A stretch of DNA of 23,094 bases from Thermomonas fusca DSM 15424 (lineage in GTDB: Bacteria; Pseudomonadota; Gammaproteobacteria; Xanthomonadales; Xanthomonadaceae), in the NCBI RefSeq assembly GCF_000423885.1, contig NZ_AUIV01000038.1:1-23094 (forward strand). The letters run 5' to 3'. A program made the position numbers and the translations under genes. Within the stretch, counting starts at the first letter, position 1. Each line of letters starts with the position of its first letter. This document shows positions 13,449 to 22,770 of this stretch, piece after piece. The notes beneath the pieces were generated by a model. That model had not been told where the DNA came from and did not search any database. It saw only the letters and a program-made list of their open reading frames with translations.

Positions 13449-14716
13449 TGCGAAGCTCCCCGATTGAAGAACAGCGGCTGGTAGGGCCGTAGCACCAGAT
13501 CCCGGTTGACGATGATGCGAACCGGCAGGCCAGGCCGCTCGGTCAGGGTCGGCTGGATGTTCATGTTGCGCCGGGTGATCTCCTGGCCGACCTGATTGAT
13601 GCTGTCCTGGGCGCTATCGCGCCCGGCGATGACGATGCGGTTGCCGTCCTGGCGGTTCTCCGGCGCGGCCAGTTCGGCGCCCACGCCCAGCAGCGTCGTC
13701 AGCACCGCACCGGCGACGATGCGCTTCCAGTGCCAGTCCACGTCGTCTTCCAGGCCGGCGTAGCCGGCCGGGTCGGTGCCCACGAGGTTGTCGAGCGTCA
13801 GCGAGGACGTGTCGGGCAGGATGATCCGGTTCCACACCACCTGCACGCGGCTCTGCCCATAGCTCACCTGGCTGTTATAGCGCCCGAGGATGCGCGACCC
13901 TTGAGGGATCAGCAGGAACTTGCCCGTGGCAGTGTCGTAGACCGGCTCCGTCACCGTGCCGATCACGTCGCCGGGCAAGTCCGACTTGATGCCCGTCACC
14001 AGCGCGCCGGCGATCACTGTGCCGGCCATCACCTGATAAGGCGAAGCCGGAAGCGTCAGGTTGCCAGAATTGCGGGTTTCCGTAGAACCGGCTTTCAGGA
14101 ACGCCTCTTTCTGGCCTTGCCGGTTCTGCACGGCGGTCGGGTCGGCAGGCTGGGCCGCCGTTGAGGCCGGTCTAGCAGCGAGCGGGTCGAAGGCCGCGAG
14201 CGCGCTTGCACCACCAGGCGTACCCGGCGCCGTCTGTGCCACCGTGGCGGCCTGGCCTTGACCGCCCGAGCGGAAGAACACCGACGAAGCCGCCGCGGCT
14301 TCCGCCTCCTTGCGCAAGGCGTCATTGGGATCGTGGCCGGGAGCCGCGTAAGCAGCCACGGCCGGCTGCTGCGAGTTCACGATGGCCGGGCCGAGATCGC
14401 CCGGCAGCGGCGGCCCCAGCTCGGGGATTTTCGGCGGCAGCTTCGAGTAATCGGCCGGCAGGCCGTCCAGCCCTTCGGACTTCGACACGCGATCGACGTT
14501 GTAAAGCTCGGTCTGCTCATTGGCACCACGCCGCTGCGGTTGCAGCGACCAGATCGTGGCCCCGAGCACGGCGACCGACAGGCCGCCGACGAGGATGGCC
14601 AGCGTGCGCCGGTTCAGTCGCGTGACCGGGCGCGGCTGGGCGCGCAGCGCCACCGCCTCGGGCGTGACCTTGCCCGGCTGCGGCGTGGCAAGGTCGGGAG
14701 CGTCGTCCTGGCTCAT
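13445..14716 (-). CDS. trbI: TrbI/VirB10 conjugal transfer protein
   Basis: TrbI is the VirB10-type core-complex protein that spans the periplasm between the inner and outer membranes. This 423-residue protein has a short cytosolic N-terminus, one TM helix (about 39-58, LAILVGGLSVAVLGATIW), a long Pro/Ala/Gln-rich linker to about residue 210 and the conserved C-terminal barrel domain (YQVMAGTVIAGALVTGIKSD; FLLIPQGSRILGRYNSQV; WNRIILPDTSSLTLDN; GAELAAPEN). Length is normal and no defect is seen. The start lies 2 bases after the trbG stop, and its end overlaps the DUF2274 gene. Confidence 0.93.
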   Translation of the reverse strand: MSQDDAPDLATPQPGKVTPEAVALRAQPRPVTRLNRRTLAILVGGLSVAVLGATIWSLQPQRRGANEQTELYNVDRVSKSEGLDGLPADYSKLPPKIPELGPPLPGDLGPAIVNSQQPAVAAYAAPGHDPNDALRKEAEAAAASSVFFRSGGQGQAATVAQTAPGTPGGASALAAFDPLAARPASTAAQPADPTAVQNRQGQKEAFLKAGSTETRNSGNLTLPASPYQVMAGTVIAGALVTGIKSDLPGDVIGTVTEPVYDTATGKFLLIPQGSRILGRYNSQVSYGQSRVQVVWNRIILPDTSSLTLDNLVGTDPAGYAGLEDDVDWHWKRIVAGAVLTTLLGVGAELAAPENRQDGNRIVIAGRDSAQDSINQVGQEITRRNMNIQPTLTERPGLPVRIIVNRDLVLRPYQPLFFNRGASQ

Positions 14717-14718
14717 GG

Positions 14719-15711
14719 TCAGTTCCTCCGTGCAACGCCGTCCGTGCGCTCGATCCGCACGACATCGCTCTTGTCACCACCCAGGCGCAGTTCGGCCGCG
14801 CCGAACAGGCGATCCACGATGTAGTACGGCGAGCGGAAGCGGTAGTTCACCAGTTGCCCGTCGCCCTGAGCGCCAATCACGAACAGCGGCGGCAATTCAC
14901 CCTGGGCGATACCGGCAGGGAACTGGATATAGACCTTCTCGCCGTCATCGAAGGCGCGCAGTGGTTTCCACGGCGGATTGCTGCCGCTGATCGCGTAGCG
15001 GAAGCGCAGGTTCTCCAGCGACAGCCCGGTATCGACAGGCGCGGCGGCGCTGGCCGCCTGCGCCTGGCGCTGCAAAGCCAGCATCCGGTCGCGCGGGTAC
15101 TCCCAGGACACCGACGCCATCCACGTCTTTTCCGTCGAAGCCAGCTCCAGCAGGTACGTCCTGCGGCTGGTGGTGATGACGAGATTGGTCTTGAGGCCCG
15201 AGCGGATCGGCTTGACCAGCACGTTCACGCGCAGGTCGGCGCCGTTGCCGCTGGACGTGTCGCCCACGATCCAGCGCACGGTATCGCCGGCGGCCACCGT
15301 CACCAGCTCCTCGCCCGGTTGCAAGGCAATCACGGTCACGCGGCCCACGGCCGCATAGACTTGGTAGAGCGCGCCATCGGTGAAGGGCCACACCTGAATC
15401 GCGTTGACATAGCCCTCGCGCGTGGGCGCGACGCGGGCCTCGGCATTGGCGCGCGAGACGCGCACCTTCTCGTCGGCCGGCTCCGGCGCGGGCTTGGCGT
15501 CCTCGGCTTCGGGCAATGGCTTCAACTGCGCCGGCATCGGCAGTACCTCGGGCACGGCCACCACCTCCACCGGCGCAGGCAGCTCGGGCAGTGGCTGGGC
15601 CTGCACTGGCTCATCAAGCGAGATCACGGGCGGCGGTTTGCCCTGCGTGGCGCAGCCCGCCAACGCAAGCAAGATCACCGGCAAAGCGGATTTACGGAAA
15701 AGATCATTCAT
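14719..15711 (-). CDS. trbG: TrbG/VirB9 conjugal transfer lipoprotein
   Basis: TrbG is the VirB9-type outer-membrane core component. This 330-residue protein begins with a lipoprotein signal: the lipobox L17-A-G-C20 follows a hydrophobic stretch. A Pro/Glu-rich linker follows (about 25-75), then the VirB9/CagX domain (YVNAIQVWPFTDGALYQVYA; GDTVRWIVGD; TNLVITTSRRTYLLEL; the C-terminal NYRFRSPYYIVDRLF). A lipobox is unusual for plain VirB9 but common in TrbG of Tn4371-type systems and compensates for a missing VirB7. The start overlaps the trbF stop (ATGA). Confidence 0.93.
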   Translation of the reverse strand: MNDLFRKSALPVILLALAGCATQGKPPPVISLDEPVQAQPLPELPAPVEVVAVPEVLPMPAQLKPLPEAEDAKPAPEPADEKVRVSRANAEARVAPTREGYVNAIQVWPFTDGALYQVYAAVGRVTVIALQPGEELVTVAAGDTVRWIVGDTSSGNGADLRVNVLVKPIRSGLKTNLVITTSRRTYLLELASTEKTWMASVSWEYPRDRMLALQRQAQAASAAAPVDTGLSLENLRFRYAISGSNPPWKPLRAFDDGEKVYIQFPAGIAQGELPPLFVIGAQGDGQLVNYRFRSPYYIVDRLFGAAELRLGGDKSDVVRIERTDGVARRN

Positions 15712-16412
15712 GGCTTGGCTCCTTCAGAAGAATCCAGCTCGCGGCTCCACGACAGGCCGTTGATGTAGATGCCCAGTGGGTTCTTGCGCAGGCGTTCTTC
15801 GGTGCGTGGCGGCTGGAGTACGATGGACACCACGGCCGTCCACCGCTCCAAGCCCGCCGCGGCACCGTTGACGTAGCGGCGTTCCGTCCAGCGCACGTTG
15901 AAAGACGTGTCGCTTGCGCGCACGACGCTGGTGATCTGTACCGTCACCGACTCCTTGCCGATGCGCGCAAACGGGTCGTTGACCCGTGCGTAGTCGTTGA
16001 GCACGGCCGCGCCCTTGTCGGTCGTGTAGTCGTAGGCGTCGAGCCAGTTCTGGCGGACGACGATGGGGTCGATGGACAGCGAGCGCACCAGCGTCACGAA
16101 ACGCGCGATGTGATGCGCCGTCTGCGCATCGTTGGGCCGGTACGGCGTGGCGGCTTCGCCGACCGCGCGTACCTGGCCCGCGTTGTCCACTTCCACGACG
16201 TAGGGCGTCACGATGGACTGCGCCGAGCGCCACACCAGGCCGCCGGCCATCAGCAGCGCGAGCGTCAGGCACCCGAAGGCCATCAGACGCCAGTTCTTCG
16301 CCTGCACGCGCGGCGAGCCGATACGGTCGTCCCACACCTGGCCGGCAGCTTGGTACGGCGTGGCAGGCTGCGGCGTGTCGGCATAGCGCACCTGCGGTTT
16401 TCCGAATCGCAT
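15708..16412 (-). CDS. trbF: TrbF/VirB8 conjugal transfer protein
   Basis: TrbF is the VirB8-like inner-membrane protein that helps assemble the secretion channel. This 234-residue protein has a cytosolic N-terminus (conserved TPYQAAGQVWDDRIGS), one TM helix (about 42-61) and a periplasmic VirB8 domain (TPYVVEVDNAGQVRAVG; RFVTLVRSLSIDPIVVRQNW; FNVRWTERRYVNG; NPLGIYINGLSWSREL). Length is normal. It lies 24 bases after trbL and overlaps trbG by 4 bases. An SD (AAGGAG) precedes the ATG. Confidence 0.93.
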   Translation of the reverse strand: MRFGKPQVRYADTPQPATPYQAAGQVWDDRIGSPRVQAKNWRLMAFGCLTLALLMAGGLVWRSAQSIVTPYVVEVDNAGQVRAVGEAATPYRPNDAQTAHHIARFVTLVRSLSIDPIVVRQNWLDAYDYTTDKGAAVLNDYARVNDPFARIGKESVTVQITSVVRASDTSFNVRWTERRYVNGAAAGLERWTAVVSIVLQPPRTEERLRKNPLGIYINGLSWSRELDSSEGAKP

Positions 16413-16436
16413 GGTCAGTTCTCCTTATGAATCGCT

Positions 16437-17816
16437 TTAGTCGTCGGAGCCGCGCAGGCTCGGGCCTTGCCCCGAGCCGCCACCGTCGCCGCCGCGCAGC
16501 GTGTGCGCGGCGGCGGTCGCGGCGTGGGTGAGTTGCTGGCGGCGATGCAGCCGCTTGGCCCAGGCGGGTTGTTCCGGCGTCTGTGCAGTGGCGCCGCCTG
16601 CGGGGGCTTCTCCTGCGGAGGCTTGGCCGGTTGACGCGCCAGCGTCGGCCGTCGAGCCATTCCAGCCAGCACGGAACGGAGCGGCCATGCGCTGCCCGGC
16701 AGCGGAGGCGCGGAATGCCGCGCCTCGCCCGGCTGCCTGCGCGCCGGTCTTGGCGACGTTGCCCAGGCCCGCCATCGCGCCCTTTGCGCCGCCGCCAGCG
16801 GCGGCGGAACCGGCCTGGAACGCCGACTTCGCACTGCTGGCCGCCGACGTGGCGGCGCGCGCACCGCTACCGGCCAGCTTGGCGGCAGCCGGGGCCATGC
16901 GCGCACCAGCAGCCACGGCGCCACCCACGCCCGTCGCGGCGGCGCCGATGGCGACGGCCGTGCCGGCAGCGCCGACAGCAGCCCCGGCCATTGCGCCAGC
17001 GCCGAGCTGCGGCGCACCGGAGACGAGGCCCGTGGCGATGCCGGGGCCGAAGATCCCTAGCGCCAGCAAGGTGAGCGAGGCCAGCATGATGACCAGCGCG
17101 TGGTCGATAGACGGCTCGGCGGGATGGACTTGGAACTGAGCGAACAAGCCCGAGCCGATACCGACAATCACGGCCTGCACCAGAACCTTGACGCCGGAGG
17201 CGACCACGTTGCCCAAAACCTTTTCGGCGAGGAACGCGGTCTTGTTCCAGAGCGCGAATGGCACCAGCACGAATCCGGCGAGCGTGGTCAGCTTGAACTC
17301 GATCAGCGTGATGAACAGTTGGATCGCCAGCACGAAGAAGCACAAGACCACGACCAGCCACGCGAGGAACATCACCACGATGGGGTCGAGGTTCACGAAC
17401 ACTTCGGGAAAGCCCGCCATCTCGCCGATCTGCTCCAGAATCGGCGCCCCAGCGTCGATGCCGGTTTTCGCCAGCCGGCCCGGCTGCAAGAAGTTCTCCA
17501 TCGTGATGGCCGAGCCGGTGGCGGTGATGCCCAATCCCGCAAACGAGCGGAACACGATGCTGGCCAGCCAGTTAAAGTTATTGATGATGTAGGCGAAGGC
17601 ACCGACGTAGAGCACCTTGCGCAGCAGCTTGGCGATCACGTCCTCGCCCTGGCCGGTGGCATGGCTCATGGCCCAATACAGGCCGGCGATCGTCATGTCG
17701 ATGACGATCAGCGTGGCAGTGAGGAAGGCCACTTCGCCCTGCAACAGCCCGAAACCCGAGTCGATGTAGGCGGAGAAGATATTGAGGAACTGGTCGATGA
17801 TGGTCACGTCATTCAT
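16437..17816 (-). CDS. trbL: TrbL/VirB6 conjugal transfer membrane protein
   Basis: TrbL is the VirB6-like polytopic inner-membrane channel protein. The 459-residue sequence has at least five hydrophobic segments in its first ~275 residues (for example near 30-48, 70-92, 150-175, 180-195 and 240-262), as expected. From about residue 270 on it becomes an Ala/Gly-rich low-complexity tail (repeated AAGAAGTA, AGSAAAGGGAKGAMAGLG) and ends in a charged, probably cytosolic stretch. Such tails are typical of TrbL and vary between elements. The start overlaps the trbK stop (ATGA). Confidence 0.92.
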   Translation of the reverse strand: MNDVTIIDQFLNIFSAYIDSGFGLLQGEVAFLTATLIVIDMTIAGLYWAMSHATGQGEDVIAKLLRKVLYVGAFAYIINNFNWLASIVFRSFAGLGITATGSAITMENFLQPGRLAKTGIDAGAPILEQIGEMAGFPEVFVNLDPIVVMFLAWLVVVLCFFVLAIQLFITLIEFKLTTLAGFVLVPFALWNKTAFLAEKVLGNVVASGVKVLVQAVIVGIGSGLFAQFQVHPAEPSIDHALVIMLASLTLLALGIFGPGIATGLVSGAPQLGAGAMAGAAVGAAGTAVAIGAAATGVGGAVAAGARMAPAAAKLAGSGARAATSAASSAKSAFQAGSAAAGGGAKGAMAGLGNVAKTGAQAAGRGAAFRASAAGQRMAAPFRAGWNGSTADAGASTGQASAGEAPAGGATAQTPEQPAWAKRLHRRQQLTHAATAAAHTLRGGDGGGSGQGPSLRGSDD

Positions 17817-18133
17817 GGCGTGCCCTCCGGTTCGGCCGGCGACGCCGGCGCCATGCCATCGGCCGGTTCCTCGAAGCTCGGCGGAATCGGCGGCAGGTCG
17901 GCCAGCGTCTGGTATTCATCCGGCCCGGCCTGGCCGGAGAAGAAGCGCCGCCGGAAGGCTTCGGCGGCGGCACGGCAAGCGTCCTCGCCCGTGGCCTGCC
18001 GGTCGGCCGCGCATTGCGCGCCCAATGCCTTCAGCCGCACGGGATCGGCGGCCAGGGCATCGGCAAGGTGGTCGGCCGGCTGCTCGCCGCAAGCGGCCAG
18101 CAGCGCGACACACAGGACGAGGACGCATCGCAT
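17813..18133 (-). CDS. trbK: TrbK-like entry exclusion lipoprotein
   Basis: A 106-residue small lipoprotein lying between trbJ and trbL, the place of trbK. The N-terminus MRCVLVLCVALLAAC contains a lipobox L12-A-A-C15. The mature part holds two further cysteines (CAADRQATGEDACRAAAEAF) and ends in a Pro/Glu-rich tail. TrbK of RP4 blocks entry of like plasmids. This version matches the alternative TrbK family of Tn4371-like elements in size and pattern. The call depends mostly on position and lipoprotein character. Confidence 0.75.
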   Translation of the reverse strand: MRCVLVLCVALLAACGEQPADHLADALAADPVRLKALGAQCAADRQATGEDACRAAAEAFRRRFFSGQAGPDEYQTLADLPPIPPSFEEPADGMAPASPAEPEGTP

Positions 18134-18145
18134 GGCGGCCTCCCG

Positions 18146-18883
18146 TCAGTTGCCGTAGAAGTTCACGGACTGCGGCGTGTACGGCGTGCCGTCGCCCAGG
18201 AAGCGCCGCCGCACCTCGCGGGCGCGCTCCGTGGCTGCCGCCTGCCGCGCCAGCTCCAGCGACGCCGCCCGGTCTTGCGTGATCTGGAGCCGCTGCGACT
18301 GGATCGACTGCTTGGCCTGCAAGGCCAGCAATTGGTTCATGGCCTGCATCGCTTGCAGCGCGCCTTCGGCCGATTGGCTCTTGCCCACGAGGTCGGCCAG
18401 CACGCTTTCGTCTTCGCCCAGGTTCTGCGACACCTGTGCCTGCATCTGCATCGTGGTCTGCAAGCCGTTGAGCGTGTTCCTCCAGCGCTCCTGCGCGTCG
18501 CGGTACATCTGGTCGCCGCTGATCGTGGCGGCGTACTGCTCGGGATACAGCCGCGCGAACTCCCGATCGAGGTTCGTCACGTCGTAGGCCAAGCCGCGGG
18601 CCTGAGCGATCAGCCGCTCGGTCGTCGCCAGATTGGCGCGCAACTGGTTCACCACGCTGGACGGCAGGCTGGCGAGGTTGCGCGCCTGGTTCATCAGCAT
18701 CTGCGCTTCGTTCTGGAGCTGCTGGATCTGGTTGTTGATCTGCTCCAGCGTGCGGATCGCGGTCAGCGTGTTCTGGACGAAGTTGGACGGATCGAACACC
18801 GTGATGGCAGATGCCGGTTGTACGGCCAGCAGCGATACCGACAGCGCGGCGGCGAGCGAAATGGAAAGCGCACGGATCTTCAT
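18146..18883 (-). CDS. trbJ: TrbJ/VirB5-like conjugal transfer protein
   Basis: TrbJ is the VirB5-like, pilus-tip-associated periplasmic protein. The 245-residue sequence has a Sec signal (about 1-26, ending QPASA, then ITVFDPSNFVQN), then long helices with heptad patterns (LTAIRTLEQINNQIQQLQNE; the Gln-rich MQAMNQLLALQAKQSIQSQR) and the family's C-terminal end TPYTPQSVNFYGN. The N-terminal ITVFDPSN motif is very typical. Its ATG overlaps the trbE stop (ATGA); trbK starts 12 bases after its stop. Confidence 0.92.
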   Translation of the reverse strand: MKIRALSISLAAALSVSLLAVQPASAITVFDPSNFVQNTLTAIRTLEQINNQIQQLQNEAQMLMNQARNLASLPSSVVNQLRANLATTERLIAQARGLAYDVTNLDREFARLYPEQYAATISGDQMYRDAQERWRNTLNGLQTTMQMQAQVSQNLGEDESVLADLVGKSQSAEGALQAMQAMNQLLALQAKQSIQSQRLQITQDRAASLELARQAAATERAREVRRRFLGDGTPYTPQSVNFYGN

Positions 18884-19848
18884 GGCTGGTTCTCCAATAG
18901 GTGGTCAGCAGTACAGAGGGAACCCGGCGCGAGGCCGGGGAACGAGGGCAGCAGATCGGCCGCCCAATCAAGGCCGCAATGGCGCAGCCAGCCGCCTGCG
19001 AAGCCGGGCGTGCCGGCGTCCAGCAGCACACGGTCCATGTCACGCTGGTCTTGCGGCGTGGAGGCGCCCGCAAAGGCCAGCGTCGCCGGCCCCAGGTCGA
19101 GGTCGAATAAACGGTTGCCAAAGCGGGATTGGTAGTAGTAGTCGCGCTTGGGCTGCGCGGTGGCGACGATTTCGATCTGCCGCCTGTTGAGGCCGAAGCC
19201 CTCGTAGATCGTGCGAATCTGCGGCTCGGTCGCCTGCGGGTTCGGCAGGAAGATGCGGCTTGCGCAGCTTTCGATGATCGCGGGCGCGATGCTCGAATCC
19301 TTGATGTCCGCCAGCGACTGCGTGGCGAAGATGACGCTGACGTTCTTCTTGCGCAGTGTCTTGAGCCACTGGCGGATGCGCGCGGCAAACACCGGGTCAT
19401 CCAAGAACAGCCACGCTTCGTCGAGAATCAGCAGCGTGGGCGCACCGTCAAAGCGTTCATCGAAGCGCGCAAAGAGGTAGTGCAGCACGGCCATGACGGC
19501 GGCCTTGCTGTGCATCAACTCCTCCATCTCGAAGCACTGCACGTCGGCCATGCCGAGCCGGTCATGGTCGGCGTCCAGCAGCTTGCCGTGGGCACCGCCG
19601 AGCACATAGGGCGACAGCGCCTGCCGCAGCGTGTTCGATTGCAGCAGCACGGAAAGCCCCGTCATCGTGCGCTGCTCCAGCGGCGCACCGGCGAGGCTTC
19701 CCAACGCCGACCAGATAGCCGCCTTCTCGTCGGGGCCGACCGCCACGCCTTCATGCAGCAAGCGGCCTTCGACCCATTCGGCCGCCCAGGTGCGGTAGCC
19801 TTCGCGGTGGATGCGTGCCAAGGGCTGGAAGGCGATTTCGCCATCAGT
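18880..19848 (-). pseudogene. trbE: TrbE/VirB4 ATPase, C-terminal part only
   Basis: TrbE is the VirB4-type ATPase that drives pilus assembly and DNA transfer (about 800 residues). Only the last ~322 residues remain. They include the Walker B region TLLILDEAWLFLDD, the arginine/sensor segment RQWLKTLRKKNVSVIFATQS, SCASRIFLPNP and the usual tail RDYYYQSRFGNRLFDLDLGP. The Walker A half is absent. The frame stays TrbE-like up to GEIAFQPLARIH (about 19845) and is then replaced by DNA that makes sense on the other strand. The apparent start at 19821 is an internal TTG. No promoter for the operon is in the window, so the genes downstream may have lost theirs. Confidence 0.88.
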
Positions 19849-19855
19849 CCCGCAT
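19840..19855. other. Recombination junction: trbE fused to restriction-system DNA
   Basis: Left of this point the minus strand reads TrbE (GEIAFQPLARIH). Right of it the plus strand reads the tail of another gene that runs to a stop at 19980-19982. Both coding identities change within about 15 bases, with no IS end between them. The exact breakpoint cannot be fixed without comparing with intact relatives. Confidence 0.65.
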
Positions 19856-19982
19856 CGTCTCGTGGCGTAACGACAGTCCCCTTCAGCAGGAAGCTCGCTG
19901 GGACGAGTTCACGGACTGGATGGCGGATCGGATCATCCGCATGGACGCGGTGTTTCGGCCACTGGTGAAGGCGTTGCCATGA
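19848..19982 (+). pseudogene. 3' end of a DUF4268-like gene (restriction-associated)
   Basis: The plus frame is open from about 19848 to TGA at 19980-19982, reading SRIVSWRNDSPLQQEARWDEF and then TDWMADRIIRMDAVFRPLVKALP. The W.EFTDWM..RI.RM.AVFRPL pattern resembles the C-terminus of DUF4268 proteins, which often lie just before hsdR in type I restriction loci. The next ATG (hsdR) starts 7 bases after the stop and uses an SD that overlaps it, so the two genes were once in one operon. The 5' part was lost at the junction with trbE. The family call is from memory of the pattern and is moderate. Confidence 0.5.
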
Positions 19983-19989
19983 GGATGCT

Positions 19990-22770
19990 ATGAAAGAGAA
20001 CCACCTCGAGGATGCCTGCCTGGAGTGGCTGGCCGGCTTAGGCTGGACCTGCGTCGAAGGCGACGCGGTATCTCCCAGCTCCGAGCCCGAAGCGCGATCG
20101 CGCTACTCGGATGTTGTTCTGGAGCCGCGCCTACGCGCCGCCGTTGAGCGACTCAATCCCGGGCTCAGCCCAGGAGAGGTCGACGAGGCCGTCGGGAAGT
20201 TGGCCAGCTATGGCGGCCAGTCCGTGGTCGATGCCAATAAGGAAGCCTACGACTGGCTGCGCAACGGCGTGCCCGTGGAGCGCATCGAAGCGGATGGCCG
20301 ACGCACCGTGCTGCGCGTCCGCGCCATCGACCCTGCCGGCCCGAACGACCTGCTCGCGGTGCGGCAGTTCACGATCCACGGCCAGAAGATCCGGCGTCCC
20401 GATATCGTGCTGTTCGTCAACGGCGTGCCGCTGGTGGTGATCGAGCTAAAGAACCCGGCCGATCTCAATGCGGATATCGGCTCGGCCTGGAATCAGATCC
20501 AGACGTACAAGGCCGACATCCCGCAGCTGTTCTACTACAACCTGCTGAGCGTGATTTCCGACGGCACCGTGGCGCGCTACGGCTCACTGACCGCGGACCT
20601 GGGCCGTCACTCCCGCTGGCGCTTGCTCGATGGCAAGAAGGTGGGAAAGGGACAGCTGGAGCTCGAGGTGCTCATTCGGGGCCTGCTGGCGCAAGACACC
20701 CTGCTCAGCTTCTTCCAGGGTTTCGTGGCCTACGGGGGTGCCCACGGCGGTGCCACGACCAAGATCATTGCCCAGTGGCACCAGTACCACGGTGTGCTCA
20801 AAGCGGTGGAGCGCGCATCCGACGCCCTGCTGCACCGAAAGGACGGCAAGGGCGGCGTCATCTGGTTCACCCAAGGATCGGGCAAGTCCCTCTTGGCGCT
20901 GTTCTATGTGATGGCGTTGCGGGATAGGCCAGAGTTCAAGAACCCTACCGTCGTGCTGGTGACCGACCGCAACGATCTGGACGGGCAGCTGTTTGAGACC
21001 TTCGCGGATAGCCGCTGGTCCCTGCGCGCTGTCCCGGCCCAGGCGGACAGCCGGGAAGACCTTCGCGACAAGATTTCGGGGTCCAGGCAGGCGGCGTCTT
21101 CTTCACCACGATCAACAAATTCGCACCGGAAGCCGGGAAGACCTCTGTGCCGGTGCTATGCGACCGAGCCAATGTCATTGTCATCGCAGACGAGGCGCAC
21201 CGGACCCAGTACGGCTTCCGTGCGGATATCGACACCCAGACGGGCCAGACCAAGTACGGCCTGGCGAAGTACATGCGCGACGCCCTGCCCAACGCCATCT
21301 ATTTGGGCATGACAGGCACCCCGGTCAGCTTGGACGACCGTGACACCGAGGCGGTGTTCGGCACCTACGTCGATGTGTATGACATGATCGCCGCCCAGGA
21401 AGACGAGGCGGTGGTTCCGGTCAGCTATGAGAGCCGGATCATCGAGCTTCGATTCAATGAGGCCGAGAAGCAGGCGCTCATGGATGAGTTCCTGGAGGTC
21501 ACTGACGACGAGGACGAGGGTGAGCAAAGCCGGACCGTCAGCCGCCTGACTCGCCTCGAAGCGCTGGCCATGGCCGAGGGCAGGCTGGCGACCCTGGCGG
21601 CTGACCTGGTAGCGCACTGGGAGGCGCGTCTGGAGTCGGTGGCGGGCAAGGCCATGATCGTGGCGATCTCCCGTGAAGCGGCGGTCCGGCTGTACGAAGA
21701 GATCGTCAAGCTGCGGCCCGACTGGAAGGGCGACGACATCAACACGGGTCGGATCAAGGTTGTGATGACCAGCAATTCGGCCGATCCGCTGCATTTCCAG
21801 CCGCACCGGACCGACAAGCCGCAGCGAAAGCTGCTGGAGAAGCGGTTCAAGGATCCCGATGACCCGCTCGAGCTCGTGATCGTGCGCGATATGTGGCTGA
21901 CCGGTTTCGATGCGCCGCCCGTGCACACCCTCTATGTGGACAAGCCCATGCAGGGCCACGGTCTGATGCAGGCGATCGCCCGGACCAATCGCATCTGGCG
22001 CGGCAAGCCTGGCGGTTTGATCGTGGACTACATCGGCATCGGCGAGGAGCTGAAGAAGGCGATCAAGCAGTACACCAAGGATGCCGGAGCCGACCGCGAA
22101 CCGGTGGACACCTCCGGGCAGGCCCTGGGCATCCTGCTCGACAGCTTGGACGTCATCCGCAAGGAGTTCTTCCACGGGTTCGACTACGCCGGCACGCACG
22201 ATCCCAAGAAGGCCCTGGCCCGTCTGGGGCCGGCCATGGAGCACATCCTGCAGGTGGACCCGGAACCCGACGAGAGGGGCCGCAATCGCGGTGTGCGCGC
22301 CTATCTGGACCAGGTCGCCAGGCTGACCAAGGCTCAGGCCTTGGCCGGCACCTTGGCGCCCGCCATGGCGCTGCGCGAGGAAATCGCGTTCTTCCAAGCA
22401 GTCCGGGTGTGCCTTATCAAGCTGACCCGGGCCGGCGAGATTCGATCCCGGATGGAGAAGGAGGCCGCCCTGCGGCAGCTGGTGGCCAAGGGTGTGCTGG
22501 TTGAAGGGGTCAAGGACGTGTTCGGCACCTTGGGCCTGGGTAAGCCGGATATCTCGCTCCTGGACGAACAGTTCCTGGCCCAGATCCAGGCTATGCCCAC
22601 AAAGAACCTCGCGGCAGAGCTCCTAGAGCGGCTTATTGCCGACCAAGTCAAGGCCCGCGGCGCCAAGAACGCTCTGCAGGCCAAGCACTTCACCGACAAG
22701 CTGGAAGAGGCGATCGCCAAGTACCAGAATCGGGCGCTGACCACTCTCGAGGTAATCGAAGAGCTGATGG
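19990..22770 (+). pseudogene. hsdR: Type I restriction endonuclease subunit R, frameshifted and 3'-truncated
   Basis: HsdR is the nuclease and DNA-translocating motor of type I restriction complexes. The first part (from ATG 19990, SD GAGGA) has the PD-ExK nuclease: D138 in RRPDIVLF, then E152-x-K154 in VVIELKNP. Walker A TQGSGKS (294-300) and DRNDLDGQLFETF follow. The frame breaks at GGGG 21078-21081: upstream reads DKIS and downstream continues as VQAGGVFFTTINKF one frame off, as if a single G were lost. The second part has the DEAH box (21189-21200), GMTGTPV, DMWLTGFDAPPVHTLYVDKPM and QAIARTNRIW, so the motor is otherwise complete. Homology ends after ALTTLEVIEELM at about 22768, where an IS begins. 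About 927 residues would be encoded if repaired, short of the usual ~1000. Without repair the product stops at 21312 and lacks the helicase core. Confidence 0.88.

Larger units (their letters stand above)
13212..19848 (-). mobile_element. Remnant of a Tn4371/RP4-type conjugative element (distal trb operon)
   Basis: Eight genes in the canonical order trbE'-J-K-L-F-G-I-DUF2274 are packed with 4-base overlaps or short gaps. The proximal genes (normally traG-trbB-C-D and the first part of trbE) are missing in this window, because foreign sequence begins at about 19848. No integrase, relaxase or att site of the element was found here, so transfer from this locus alone is not possible. Confidence 0.8.

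Noticed and set aside
15516..16430. Plus-strand frame of 304 codons over trbG/trbF
   Set aside because: It is antisense to two well-supported trb genes, and its composition is His/Arg/Gln-biased as in shadow frames.
21076..21150. Programmed frameshift in hsdR
   Set aside because: There is no slippery heptamer; a simple loss of one G in a G4 run explains it, and HsdR proteins are not known to use recoding.
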